Assembly (NCBI GenBank): GCA_907165275.2
Contig: OU015649.1
Location: 2,324,001-2,388,000, forward strand
DNA: 64,000 bases
Reading direction: 5' to 3'
Source of the DNA: Zygaena filipendulae
Taxonomy: Eukaryota > Arthropoda > Insecta > Lepidoptera > Zygaenidae
Both the position numbers and the translations under genes were made by a program. The notes under the pieces are model-generated. The model saw only the letters and a list, made by a program, of their open reading frames with translations, was not told where the DNA came from and ran no database searches. Each line of letters opens with the position of its first letter. Within the stretch, counting starts at the first letter, position 1. Below, piece after piece: positions 13,003 to 25,025 of the stretch.

Positions 13003-13390
13003 TTTTTTCAATTTTAAACATGCTCGCTATTAGCCACGAGCTAATGGCGGGACGCATTATGATGCATATATCGTGGCTTACGAGCACGTCATACTCGTGA
13101 ACGGGTGCTGTCAGTTGGTGCTGGTCATGTCTGGTCTACTATTATAGATAATCCTAGTTTAACTCCTAATGTATCTGTACGATAGTTTATTGCTGGGTAC
13201 GGCTCATTGTTCTCACATAATTAATTGCAAGTTGAGTTACCACTAATTATATTATAGCTATATATCTATATTGTAACTTTAAATTGACAGCGTGCTGCTG
13301 AAGAGTTTGTTGCGCAGCTTCTTCTCTTCAGCCATAGCACTAGGAAGCTGTGAAGGGTGGATATTTTATGGGTGCTGTCATAATAACTGT

Positions 13391-13721
13391 AATGGGCATG
13401 TTGACTAATTTTTATTTTTTAGTCCGTCTTGTAGATTATTAAAAAAATATTGGACACGTATTTTTTCTTTTTTTACGTAATCAAAAAATAACGGCGATAT
13501 ATTGAGTTGAAATTTCGCGTGACGTCACTATTCTGACAGTTTGTATGGCGGTTTTGCGGTTAGTGAAGTCACGACCTCCTCATCCTAAATTTTAATGCGC
13601 TTTATCTCTGTATAATTTAATTTATTTAAAAAAGCAAAAAATACCCGTCTATTGTTTTTTTATTTTCTAACTGACGGACTAATTAGAATTTTGATTTTCA
13701 ATAGTAGTCAACATCCCTATT
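13391..13721 (+). mobile_element. MITE family A, full length (331 bp)
   Basis: AATGGGCATGTTGACTA at the left and TAGTCAACATCCCTATT at the right. TGACGTCA at 13,520-13,527. The second palindrome site is mutated to TGAAGTCA. Confidence 0.85.
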
Positions 13722-13768
13722 ATATTGACGTCAAAAAGAGCCACATTATGGGCCAAATTTGAATTAAG

Positions 13769-13787
13769 GATTTGACTTTGACTTTGT
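13769..13787 (+). repeat. LINE tail, (TTTGAC)n
   Basis: TTTGACTTTGACTTTG is the end of a plus-strand LINE fragment. Its body is too short to classify. Confidence 0.4.
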
Positions 13788-13831
13788 GGACCACGGGCCA
13801 TCGGACCACGGACCGGACCACGGCCCGGACC
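13788..13831. repeat. GC-rich short tandem repeat, GGACCACGG x3
   Basis: GGACCACGG at 13,788, 13,803 and 13,815, followed by a partial GGACCATG. Spacers are 6 and 3 bases. It is much richer in GC than its surroundings. Confidence 0.8.
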
Positions 13832-13972
13832 ATGTTACAATAGTCGCGTGCGCGCAATCAGAGTAGAGCCTCATTAAAGTCATTAATCACTATCCTCACA
13901 GGTTATTGCGACTACGTAACTATACGCCTGTGTATTATTAATTATTATAATTAGGAAAAACATATTATACAA

Positions 13973-14037
13973 CTAGCTGTTGCCTGCGGTTTCACCCACG
14001 GTAATTTCGGAGTTCCCGCGGGAATTCCAGGATAAAA
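13973..14037 (-). mobile_element. Helitron-like 3' end fragment
   Basis: CTAG, then the decayed hairpin region and TTCCCGCGGGAATTCC, cut off where the plus-strand element at 14,038 begins. The two form an inverted pair. Confidence 0.7.
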
Positions 14038-14238
14038 TCCTAATTAATATTATAAATGCGAAAGTGAGTTTGTTTTTTTTGATTGTTACGCTTTGACGCC
14101 TTAATCATTCGACCGATCATCATGAAATTTGGTACACACGTTTTCAGGTATACAGAAAAAGACATAGGGAACTTTTTATCCCGGAATTCTCGCGGGAACT
14201 CCGAAATTACCGCGGATGAAACCGCGGGGGACAGCTAT
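14038..14238 (+). mobile_element. Helitron-like element, subfamily A (complete)
   Basis: A|TCCTAATTAATATTATAAAT start. It ends with ACCGCGGATGAAACCGCGG hairpin and CAGCTAT (CTAG mutated in the last base). 201 bp, well preserved. Confidence 0.82.
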
Positions 14239-14944
14239 ACGATATAAATCCACTATCTAAGTATCTGCTGCTACTCCCTTGCTCTTTCGCAGGGTGAAAC
14301 GGCTACACATTGCGGTAACTTCCGAGTACTAGAGGCCCGCTTTAATATTGCAACGGCATACATTAGCAAGCTCATGTGAGAAAAGGGCTGTAGCAATTAT
14401 GTTTCGGTTAAATCTGACTCCCTCGACTCATCTAGTATTACACCATCGTAATATCATAATAATTTACTCAAAACAACTCGAAATGCACAAGCGGGGGACC
14501 CGTCATACTTATAACCACAGAACAGAAAATAACAGATAGAACGCACACCAACTTAGTTTAGTATGAAAACAGGTGAAAACCAGTGTCGCCAGGTGATTTC
14601 CGCACGCAAAACTGTTCATCGCGCACTAAAACATTCATTAACGTAAAGAAATGTACTAAACGCTTTTTGTTACGTTTTTACTTAATCACTGTTTTCAAAA
14701 TTCACAGTTTTGGGAATGTTGTAGAAAATATACTTTATTAGATATTAGCAAAATAAGGTTTGGGCCAGTTAGAGCATTTGTTCTATCTTCCGTTGGAACC
14801 GTGGCGCGCCTGCCATGTAGGGGGGACATGTCGTCTCTAATAATTTATTTTCTCTTGTGCTTATAACGTCCATTAGCTAAGCATCACCACATTAATATCT
14901 GAGAAAGCTTAATTGGGTCGCAGAACACAACATATACACGGGCG

Positions 14945-15135
14945 TCGGTAGCGAAACTACATCCCCGATGCCTTGAGCAAACCCCCATCAAATTCCAAAC
15001 AAGTTAACAAGCATACAGATCCACTCCGTGGGTCCGGGGCCAGACGTTGGTAATTACTCGGCCGAAGGGTCGTGGCGTGGTGTGTGCGGGAAGAACGGCC
15101 GCGGCCGATTAAGATAACGTGCGTCTTATTACGTA
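14945..15135. other. GC- and CpG-rich patch, function unknown
   Basis: GC rises well above the surroundings, with AACGGCCGCGGCCGATTAAG and CGGCCGAAGGGTCGTGGCG. A 61-codon minus frame crosses it but shows no recognisable motif. It could be a promoter, a conserved element or an old exon. Confidence 0.3.
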
Positions 15136-16847
15136 TACCCAAAAGTGGATGGCGATAGGGATTTTCAATGTCAAACGTTCTCGCAACGTTCGCTTTATGA
15201 ACCTTTGTTGATAAGTTAGTTTTAATTAAAGCAACTTCGGTAGCGGTTTCAATGTTACTTTATTTTTTTGGTATTTTGTAGGTACTGACATAATTATGAT
15301 TCGAATTATGGATATTTCAATTTTCACTATATGAACCAGGCTACGATCCCTATTATTTTATATTCTGTGCGAAATATCGAAGTAGGTACTGAAATCAAAT
15401 TCGAATAATAAAATAGATTTTTTTTTATTGCATGCAAGAGAAGAATGTGGTCCTCATTTAAAAGTGTGCTATTAAAATCGATATTTATTAAATTATAATT
15501 TGAACTTCGAACTTATTTCACGACAATTTTTTTTTTCTCTTCTTTTTGGACTCAACACTGAGTGTTATTTGCCACTTTCATTTTTGGACAATTTTATTTT
15601 TCACGACAATTTTAGACATAGAGTTATCGGTCACGTCAGAAATCTTCATTTGTTTCTCGGTGACTCATACGCGAAGCCGTATGTTGTCAGGTCTAGCGGT
15701 CATTTCGGTTATATTAATAACTTAACAAATTCGTTACTTTACTCGAGCGTATTATTCAGGACACGTGGCTGTCTGTAGTGAAGTTGACCATGACAAATCA
15801 GGTTTTTGCACGAGGTTTTGCGTAACATCTCTACGTTTGCAGTTTGGAGTTTGGAGATTTTTGGAGTTGTACTTGCGATTTAGTTTTCGAAATTTTAACG
15901 TAGGAATGAAATATTATTAAAAAAATTATCCCTTGTGTATCCCAAAGATATTATATAAGTGTCTGTTAGTTTTATGTCTATAAAATTTGTGTTTTTTGAG
16001 CTAAAGCGTTAGGACGTACAGATGCGCGATAAGTTTAAAATTTATAACTGGATGAAAATAAAAACATCCAACCTAATTATAGAATTTGTTTAATTTGTAA
16101 ATGATGAAGTTTTAGACTGAGTTCAAGTAGACTGTGATTTTCTATTTGGAAAACGACAACACATTTTTTTTGTCAAGTTGGGAGGTCTGAAAGCAAAAGT
16201 CTTAAGGATACTTTTTACTAACCCTGCTTAAAGAACAAGGTAAAGATCTAAGTAACAATTAAAGAGTTAAGAATATATAATTTTATGAGAAACAAACAAC
16301 TTTAAACTTAAGTTAAAGAGAAAACGAAACTAAAAAAAGTGTGTAACCATTTTTATTCCGTTACTTGCGAACGAATACAATCATCTTATCATAGCAATCC
16401 CGACACGTAATGGCAGCCCTGAAGACAGCAACGTAAATATAGGTTCCGACGAAGGAAGATGTTCGGGATAAGTAATAGCAGCACCAGCGATTAATTGTCC
16501 ACATTTATTTATGTAGACGTCAGGTCCACACTAGGTCGACGAAGCGTGACTCAGTATCGTTTGTTTTGGCGGAGGTAACTTTTTTTCTGTAGGGCGAAAA
16601 ATAAAATATATACATACATTTATGTATTGCCCGATAAAATTCGCCGACCGCATCGGTTTTTGCCTTTTTAATTGGGATTATTTGCTTTTGATCCGTTTTA
16701 TGTCGAATAAAATCACACCGGCCGGGATTGTATCAACACACGGTTTCAATCAGGGTGAAATTTCTTTTCAATTAACATGGATAAAAATGTAAAGCGATTT
16801 GCTTTTTATGTATGCGCGCATTATTATTATTTTTTTATGACTGCAAT

Positions 16848-17090
16848 AGGCTCGGCGTTTGACCACAGCTCACTTGACGCGCCGTGACGCGGACGGTGTG
16901 CTCGAAGATTGTAAATACATCTAGCCTGGATGGAATGGGAACTGGTTTTCAAGTGAGGCTGCCGGAACACACCGTCAGGTGCTTGGCGAAATATCTTCAA
17001 CTCAGGAAGTGCCGTATCATCTTGTTATTTATGGTTTCGATGGTAATCGAATCAAGTCATCGATTGAGTCAATACAAGTCAGTGGTTTGC
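16848..17090 (-). mobile_element. tRNA-derived SINE copy, head missing
   Basis: GCGTTTGACCACAGCTCACT, GAAGATTGTAAATACATCTA, CTGGTTTTCAAGTGAGGCTG and CGTCAGGTGCTTGGCGA align with the copies at 11,066 and 46,440. The ACTGACA stretch and tRNA-like head are not recognisable. Confidence 0.55.
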
Positions 17091-17822
17091 GGTGTTCGAT
17101 TTCCATCGTTATAAATTTTAACCTATACATTATATGAATGTATTTTATAACTGTGTTTGTTTTTATACAGGACTTTTTTGCAGATATCATAGCGGGCGTA
17201 CGCATTACACACCGCCAAAGTTTCATTACAAATGGATAGTAAAGTAGTAGTGCTACGTATAGACGACACAACAAAGATACACAAATTAATATTATAGAAT
17301 ATAACTGTTTCCTGCGGTACATACATAGGTCACGCAATTTTCGAGATTTCATGCCTAGTCAGAGAATCAATCAGTGACCATTCGCTTTTATGATGTAGTG
17401 CACGATAACTTTTATACCAATTTCTTTCTTTTTATGTTGCCCTTGTGCGCATTAATTTTTAAATAAATAAATAAAAATATATTAAATAAAAAGATATTCA
17501 GACTGACTATACAGTATACAGTATACACAGACACATCGTATTAAAAGTAAACAGAATTCACTTGCAAACGTTATTTAGTTTCAACAACGCAATAGAACAT
17601 AGGTACCTACTTGAAATGTTTAAACACACTACGTGCTAATGGCCGACCGAACATTGTCTCAGAGTTAAATATTAAGTTATATTGTCTCAATGTTTAACAA
17701 CTTACAAAATAACACGTACTTTGATAGCGCAAATCGTGCGAAAGATAAAGTGCCTATGTAAGGGAATAATTGAGTTGTTTTGAGTGAAACTTTAAAAGTT
17801 TATAAAAAGTTACGAACGCAAG

Positions 17823-17861
17823 CTCAGCAAGCAGTTGCTTTGCAGCTAACTGCTTGCTGAG
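17823..17861. repeat. Perfect 14-bp hairpin with 11-base loop
   Basis: CTCAGCAAGCAGTT and AACTGCTTGCTGAG are exact reverse complements around GCTTTGCAGCT. No repeat family is recognised around it. Confidence 0.85.
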
Positions 17862-17969
17862 ACCCATCGGTCTAGATTTTTATCAACTACGTTAACTATA
17901 TATTATGAGTACATAGTAAATTTGCAAACAGAGACAGGCTGTAGATATACATTGAGCAGAAATCTAAAA

Positions 17970-18174
17970 TCCTTACATATTATAAAACAAAGTCTTTCGC
18001 CGCGTCTGTCTGTCTGCCTGTTCGCGAAAAATTCAAAAACTACTCAACCGATTTTCACGCGGTTTCCACCAATAGATAGAGTGATTCAAGAGGAAGGTGT
18101 ACACATATAATTTATCCTGGGAATCCCGCGGGAACTCGTAACTTGTCACTGGTGAAACCGCGGGGGACAGCTAG
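17970..18174 (+). mobile_element. Helitron-like element, subfamily C
   Basis: A|TCCTTACATATTATAAAACA start, GTCTGTCTGTCTGCCTGTTC interior, and GGTGAAACCGCGGGGGACAG then CTAG|T end. 205 bp. It shares its head with the copy at 45,572. Confidence 0.8.
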
Positions 18175-18787
18175 TTTTATAGAAAATAAAATTATGAATG
18201 GAATCGAACAGGGATTTCGTAGCTGATCGTTATAAAATCTAATTTAAAATAAAGACTTTGTTACATCGAATTCAGTTCGGGGAAAGAGGAATAACGACAA
18301 TTTATTTCAAGCCTGAATCTGCTGAAAACGGCTAGTCAACGATAGCTGTCTTTTAAATAATAAGTAGTCCAGGACAGCGCATATTTGATCCCATTTCCGA
18401 TCGTTCAAACGTTAAAGCCAACAAAAATATTAATTAGATTTGCAGTTTTAAATAGACGATTACGTCAAACGTGAGGCGGGAACTAAAATCTCGTGGCTTG
18501 CTTCAAATAAAACTCATTACCATGACAACAGTGGAGTGAAACAAAAAAAAATGTACGAATTTCCGTAGCATCGTCGCGTCGCCTCGCGTCGGTTTCAAAT
18601 GAAAATTTATTCGAATAGATATAATACGAGTTTTGTGGATATCTACCAACTCCCTGTAATTATAGTCGCCTGGTACCGTAGCGGGAAGTTTTAAAAGATA
18701 CTGAGGCGTGCTTACTGAATTTGCCATCAATTTCCCCGCGTCAATGTCGAATTTTCCAGAAAATCTTTGTTATTTTACTTTATTAGT

Positions 18788-18962
18788 CTAGCTGTCACGC
18801 GCAGTTTCACCCGCGATAATTTCAGAGTTCCCGCGGGAACTCCGGTATAAAAAGTACCCTATGTTTTTCTCTGTACCCCTGACAACGTGCATGCCAAATT
18901 TCATCCAAATCCGTTCAGCCGTTTTTGCGTGATTGAGTAACATATATCCATCTAAAATTGCA
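18788..18962 (-). mobile_element. Helitron-like element, subfamily A, 5' end decayed
   Basis: Minus copy with CTAG at 18,788 and CAGCCGTTTTTGCGTGATTG, as in the copies at 31,498 and 32,654. The TC end is not recognisable. Confidence 0.7.
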
Positions 18963-19191
18963 TATTTTCACGTTTTAGTTTTCCAGAAAATCTTTGTATC
19001 AAAGACCTTATTAGTAAAGTTACCTACTCAATGTTTTACAAAGAGAGACTTATTTGTTTTTATTTATTTATTTATTCAAACAAAATTAAGACATCATAAC
19101 ATGAAGGCGATACTATAAATAAAAAAATCCTTACAATAATAATTTCAAAATTTATATAGATTTTTGAAAGACTTTATTACTATTACTTATT

Positions 19192-19324
19192 ATTCTTCTT
19201 CTCCTTACAATAACAAACACAACAAGAAAAGTTTTAGCGAAATTGGTCCAGCCGTTCACGCGTGATGCCGTGACCAAGGGAAATAGGGATTCATTTTTAT
19301 ATAATTTTTTATAAAATATATAGA
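19192..19324 (-). mobile_element. Helitron-like element, subfamily F head
   Basis: On minus it starts TCTATATATTTTATAAAAA and carries ATGAATCCCTATTTCCCTTG, then GTCACGGCATCACGCG, as in the copy at 22,264. The 3' half is absent. Confidence 0.65.
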
Positions 19325-19900
19325 TAGAGATACATAATAGGTAGATATCGATTATATAGCGCTAATGGAAGGTTGCTGGTAATTATGGCACGGGTATTCC
19401 CAGAAGTACCAGTACCATAAAATTAAAGAAAAAAAAAACTAGAATATATTAAGTAGGATATATTATGCAAGTCTAATTGTAAGTCCAAAAGAAATTAAGA
19501 TTATTATTATTATTAGATATAGATTATACTATCAGAGTCTTAACATTTGAAAACAAAGGACATCGATAATAAAATTAAAACTGCTCTAACAAGTAAGACA
19601 CTTAAGTAAATTAAACACCATTTCATATTTATATAAATGTATAAATATAATGTAATTTACTAACAATAGGTTAAGCAATGTTACTAACAAAATGATCCAA
19701 GTTGGTTATAAATAAATAAATAATAATAATTATTATTATATCCTTGGGCGTCTGTCTTTGTGAGTGTGTGGTCGTGTACTCATTATTCACACAATGTATT
19801 ATATTTGTTTTTTTGGCGACGATGGAAGAGATCCCCAGGGAATCCCAAATTATCCATCTACAAAAGCGTGAAACACGGTTTAGGTACCTATATCTTAGCC

Positions 19901-20342
19901 GAGACTCTAATTCACACAAACACAAACAAATAGGTAGGTACCTACGTTTAAAATACTCAAGACTCCGTTAACTCTCAAAATTCCGTATTATTGCGAGGTC
20001 TCAAGTACTTAAGACCCTCTTAAATTTGTTTGAGTAACGTTCCAGTTTTAATTTATTTTGCTATTCTTTAATTGTCTTCATTTGTGTTGTTCTGTATGTG
20101 TTCATTTGTGTTGTGTTTCTTGAGACTCTAATTCACACAAACACAAACAAATAGGTAGGTACCTACGTTTAAAATACTCAAGACTCCGTTAACTCTCAAA
20201 ATTCCGTATTATTGCGAGGTCTCAAGTACTTAAGACCCTCTTAAATTTGTTTGAGTAACGTTCCAGTTTTAATTTATTTTGCTATTCTTTAATTGTCTTC
20301 ATTTGTGTTGTTCTGTATGTGTTCATTTGTGTTGTGTTTCTT
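19901..20342 (+). repeat. Perfect tandem duplication, 2 x 221 bp
   Basis: Units 19,901-20,121 and 20,122-20,342 start GAGACTCTAATTCACACAAA, end TTGTGTTTCTT and are identical over all 221 bases as I read them. The second copy runs into a LINE-type tail at 20,343, so the repeat may be part of a LINE 3' UTR. Confidence 0.9.
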
Positions 20343-20384
20343 CTTGCTTAAATAAATCTTTCTTTATCTTTATCTTTATTATTA
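20343..20384 (+). repeat. LINE 3' tail
   Basis: CTTGCTTAAATAAATCTTTC followed by (TTTATC)n. Typical end of a plus-strand LINE insertion. Confidence 0.5.
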
Positions 20385-20442
20385 TAGTGTATGTAGTATA
20401 ATATTGTGTGCTACAATCCCAAAGTATATCGAATACCTAATT

Positions 20443-20665
20443 GGACATAGATAAGCAATAGTGTGTTAACCCACATTGGAGAAATTTTGAGTAAATCGTG
20501 TTTCAAAAGCATAGCGCCATTTTGTTTCAACATTTTTTATGTTCAATATTTAGTTACATATTTAAGGCAAACACATAATTAAAAAAAGTTCCCCAACTTT
20601 CAATAAATTGTTCTGAATCAATAACTTAATTGTGTGGGTTAACATGTTATTGCTTATCTGCGTCC
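20443..20665 (+). mobile_element. MITE family B (223 bp)
   Basis: AATT at both flanks (20,439-20,442 and 20,666-20,669). The ends GGACATAGATAAGCAATAGT and GTTATTGCTTATCTGCGTCC are inverted, extending into GTTAACCCACA. Confidence 0.8.
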
Positions 20666-20888
20666 AATTATTAACCTATGCCAAAAAAAAAAAATGATTT
20701 TTTCCTCAAATTTCACCTCGATTAAGATTTCAGTCATAGTATAGGTACATTTACAAATACCTAAAAACTGAATTTAATGCCGTATGCGCTGAATACGGTT
20801 AGGTAAATGTATCATGAAAGATAAAAATCATTGATACAATTTATAAACCCTAAGTTTTCTCGACAACCCTTTGCCAATGAATTATTGG

Positions 20889-21207
20889 AATAGGCTATTT
20901 GACTAAATTTTTGTTTTTAATTCGTCCTGTAGATTCATAAAAAATATTGGATACGTATTTTTTCTTTTTTTACGTAAGCAAAAAGTAACGGAGATACGTT
21001 AAGTCGAAATGTCATGTGATCAAGTAAGTACAGTTTTCACCTGCATATGACAGTATGAGTCCCCACTCCTAAACTTAAATGCGCTTTATCCAAGAGTATT
21101 TTAATGAATTTACGAAAGCAAAAATACGTTTCTATTATTTTTTTGTTGTCTAATCGACGGAGTAAACAGAATTTAGAAAAAAGAAAAACAGTCAATTAAT
21201 AGCCTAT
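20889..21207 (+). mobile_element. MITE family A, diverged
   Basis: AATAGGCTATTTGACTAA and AGTCAATTAATAGCCTAT termini, with the internal landmarks GTCCTGTAGATTCATAAAAA and TACGTAAGCAAAAAG. The CRE palindromes have been lost. Confidence 0.7.
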
Positions 21208-21430
21208 CGCGTACTACGAGTATTATTAAAATTTAAATAATACTTTAATATTATTACTATAATTACTATAATTTCATAAGTTCATTATTACTATAATTGC
21301 ACTCTGGCATTTAGCTCGATCCCCCAATAGTTCCATGCGGCCAAAAATTCAATTGAATCCACCAGTTGATCCGAATATTCCAAAATGACACTTCGATTTT
21401 ATTTTTAAGCACAAGTGGATTTATAAATAA

Positions 21431-21783
21431 TTAGCTGTCTTCCGTTACACCCGCGGTAATTATTCGGAATTCCCGTGGAAATTTCGAAATAAAAAGTATC
21501 CTATGTCACTCAGGACTACCGTAGCTTCCTAGAAGAGAAAGAATTTTCAAAATCGGTTCAGTGGATCCAGAGATCAGAAAGAAGAAGACAGAAGAAGACG
21601 TCGAAGACTAAATACAGAGTTCCCGTGGAAATTATGGGATAAAAAGTACTCGTTACTCAGGAATACTGTATAGCTTCCTATAGACTGAGAGAATTTTTAT
21701 AAACAGTTCAGTAGTTTTTGAGTTTATCCATTACAAACAAACAAACATAAAAATCAAATCTTTTCTCTTTACATTCTATATCT
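21431..21783 (-). mobile_element. Helitron-like element, subfamily D, with internal duplication
   Basis: TTAGCTGTC end at 21,431. The segment from GAGTTCCCGTGGAAATTAT to GTAGCTTCC occurs twice (about 21,465 and 21,616). The minus 5' end resembles the AAATCTTTCCTCTTTATAAT head at 54,036. Confidence 0.65.
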
Positions 21784-21794
21784 ATATAATATAA

Positions 21795-22021
21795 TCTTCT
21801 ATATTTAAAATCCTTTGTCCCGAATGACTGATGGATCAACGCACAGTCTCAACCGCTGATCGTAGAGACCGAAACTTGGACGGTGTGTTCTTTGTATGAC
21901 GTAGGCATCCGATAAGAAAGGATTTTTGAAAATTCAACCGCTAAGGGGATGAAAAGTTTGTATGGAATAATTACGCGGGAACTTTGAAATTATCGCGGGT
22001 GAAACCGCGCGGGAGAGCTAG
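21795..22021 (+). mobile_element. Helitron-like element, subfamily E
   Basis: A|TCTTCTATATTTAAAATCC start, then CTTTGTCCCGAATGACTGAT, AACCGCTGATCGTAGAGACC and GTGTGTTCTTTGTATGACG. Ends GTGAAACCGCGCGGGAGAGC then CTAG|T. 227 bp. Confidence 0.8.
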
Positions 22022-22263
22022 TATTAGTATAGCAGTATAGATAGATAAACAAAAACGTGCCAATTAAAACAGCCATTGACGAAGCAAAGCCAGAGAATCA
22101 ATTATATCCACGCCAGCTATTTAGCCGATTAGTAAATTACCGATAATTGGCGAGGGTTAATTGCTTCTATACCATTTTATCGGAAGGGATACAGGTAACG
22201 AGGACCAAAGAAGAGCTCGTGGAATTGTTGAAGTGCTTTTGGATAACTTCGATCACTCAGCCA

Positions 22264-22545
22264 TCTATATATATAAAAATGAATCCCTATTTCCCTTGGT
22301 CACGGCATCACGCGAGAACGGCTGGACCAATTTCGCAAATTTTTTTTTTGTGTAAGGAGAAGAACAATATGAAATAATTTTGGAGTTCCTGCTGGAATTC
22401 CGAAACTCACGCGGGTGAATCTCCGAAACGGTTGGACTGAGTTTGACGGGACTTTCACTGCTGATGTTATAAGTAAATAAGGCTACTTTGGACTTCCTGC
22501 GGGAATTCCGAAACTAATGCGGGTGAAACCGCGAGGCACAGCTAG
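22264..22545 (+). mobile_element. Helitron-like element, subfamily F
   Basis: A|TCTATATATATAAAAATGAA start, and GCGGGTGAAACCGCGAGGCA, CAGCTAG|T end. A second GGAATTCCGAAACT block shows an internal partial duplication. 282 bp. Confidence 0.78.
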
Positions 22546-22854
22546 TATTATATGCAAAAGGACAGATTACAGGATATCTGTGTGACACACTTATATAAAT
22601 AACACTCTGTTGAAAATAAAAGCCCAATTATCTTGAATAGGAATTTTAAGACCGTTTTCTGTTCATCGTATGTACTTACCTATACATTTATTTTTTACTG
22701 GTATTAATTTAGCCTAACAAACTTACCTATATACTTAATATTTCTATTCACCCTCAAACTATTTAGATAAACAAACAACCTTATTTTTTGAAGTCGGTTA
22801 GAAAAATGAATTATTATTTATCATACTTTTTTTTATAATTAATGTATGTTGTAA

Positions 22855-22941
22855 GTCTCCAGTCCAGTTCCAGTTTCAGTCTCCAAGTGTTGTGTCAAAT
22901 AAAGTTCTTTCAATTTCTTTCAATTCAATTTCAATTTCAAT
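22855..22941 (+). repeat. LINE/SINE 3' end with TTTCAATT tail
   Basis: GTGTTGTGTCAAATAAAGTT, CTTTC and then (AATTTC)n. The same 3' end occurs in reverse at 26,361-26,403, so this is a dispersed family. Confidence 0.55.
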
Positions 22942-23064
22942 CATACAAACTTGGTGCTTCCGATGCACCCAATCAACGCAACGCATAGAACGTTCCCGGC
23001 GTTATGCAAAAAGCCGAAAGTTCGTAATCGGACGGATACAGTATACAGTATGCCAACGACATTT

Positions 23065-23300
23065 GGACGTAAATAAGCAATAACATGTTAACCCACAAAA
23101 TTAAGTTATTAATTCAGAACCATTTATTGAGAGTTAGGGAACGTTTTTTAATTATGTGTTTACCTTATTACATTGCTTAAATATGTAACTAAATATTGAA
23201 CAAAAAAAATGTTGACACAAAATGGCGGTCCTACTTTTCAAACACGATTTACTCAAAATTTCTTCAGTGTGGGTTAACACACTATTGCTTATCTATGTCA
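23065..23300 (-). mobile_element. MITE family B (236 bp)
   Basis: ATTT duplications at 23,061-23,064 and 23,301-23,304. Ends GGACGTAAATAAGCAATAAC and CTATTGCTTATCTATGTCA. Confidence 0.8.
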
Positions 23301-24793
23301 ATTTATAATATAGGTACATCTTTAATCCCAATGTGACCGCAAAAACAACATCCTGTATTCGTTCAACATGTTAAGAGATAAGTTGTTAAATATAAATTGG
23401 CTGTAAAAAAAAACTGTCTGTAAAAAACCAACTAAAGATACCTATAATGAATTTTTTGGGTAATTAAAAAAGATTATTCCAAAAATTGTTCAGCATACTC
23501 ATGACTGACAGCGAGGTCAGACGGCCAAAGAATACCTTATTCCTTTTGTGCGAAACATAATTGTGCGCAATTTAAACATGCGCAAGCGCTTCTTCAATGT
23601 CTCGATCGTTTTTATGTTAGTATAAGTACGTTAACGAATACTAATTTTTAACAGACAACGGGGAAAAAAAACCATAATTTTATACATATTATATACCGTC
23701 AATTTTGTTAGGTTTACATAATTCAAAGATTACTTATTTTTAACACAATCTAAGGTACCTACATGTTGAATTCTGAATATTAAATAAAATTATAACCTAA
23801 ACTGGGTGTTTGTAAAATTACATTATATTGTAAGAAAATTAAAAGAGAAACAATTAAATATTATATGTAGGTAATGTTTTGACATTTTCATACTTGAGAG
23901 GTTCGCTGATTCCGATTTTTGTTGAATACGTTTTTACGATAACTCAAATGGGGAACATTACAATAAAATTGATTAAATTAACATTGCGCGTTTATTTTAA
24001 TTACGAATTATCTCTAGTGACGCACAGAAATATAGCTATAGGTAATAGGTATATAACAATAAATATCTGCATGGTACCGTTTTTTTATTTTTAAAATTAA
24101 TCGTACTTTTTTCCTTATTGATTTTTTATATCTTCTGGGTTATTATATTATATTCGAGTTCGCTATTCAGGTCTTAGTAGGTAAAACATTAGTATCACAT
24201 AAATAACTAAAATTTTACACAAGTAAAATGAGGTTGGTAATTGGTAAAAATTTATAGTAAAAAAATTCAGAAACAGATCCCACACTGGCCATACACATGT
24301 GAAATGAGAGCTAAAAAAAAAACAAAAATCGAATCACATGAAATATTTGAAAACTTCTCAACATTATTTTACAAACACACCAACCGAAAAATGAACACGA
24401 CACGAACGCCATAACGCAGAGTGAGTGCAAACACAAACGTGAAAGACCGATGGAATAAAAAACTAAAAAGTGACGCGTTTAAGATTGTAATGCCTCGGAG
24501 GAAAAAAATAAATGAGGAAAAAAGATTTTTCTACAAATTTTGTCCTAAACCTAAGGAAAATAAATATTTAAGGAAAAAGGAAATATAATAAAAAAATATT
24601 GTCTGCATGAACACGCTTCATACAAAGACTGCTGACCGGATTTAAATTAAATTTAGTAAAGCTTTATGAAAAAAAAAGGCTGTAGTAAAATTTGGTGTGT
24701 TTGATTACGCTTCACGTAGACTAGACGGATTTAAATTAAATTTGGCTTTTACTGTGTGTAGCCTAGTATTATATTAATATATTATTACTATCT

Positions 24794-25025
24794 GGACATA
24801 GATAAGCAATAGTGTGTTAACCCACCCTGGAGAAATTTTGAGTAAATCGTGTTTTAAAAGTAGTAGCGCCATTTGTGTCAACATTTTTTATGTTCAATAT
24901 TTAGTTACATATTTAAGCTATGTAATAAGGTAAACACAATTAAAAAACGTTCCCTAACTCTCAATAAATCGTTATGAATCAACAACTTAATTTTGTGGGT
25001 TAACATATTATTGCTTATCTACGTC
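24794..25025 (+). mobile_element. MITE family B (232 bp)
   Basis: GGACATAGATAAGCAATAGT to TATTATTGCTTATCTACGTC. No target duplication is visible. It directly abuts the decayed Helitron-like 3' end at 25,025, so the flank may have been rearranged. Confidence 0.75.

Noticed and set aside
15500..15778. 92-codon plus frame
   Set aside because: Phe/Leu/Ser-rich with no motif. It has no good promoter or splice signals.
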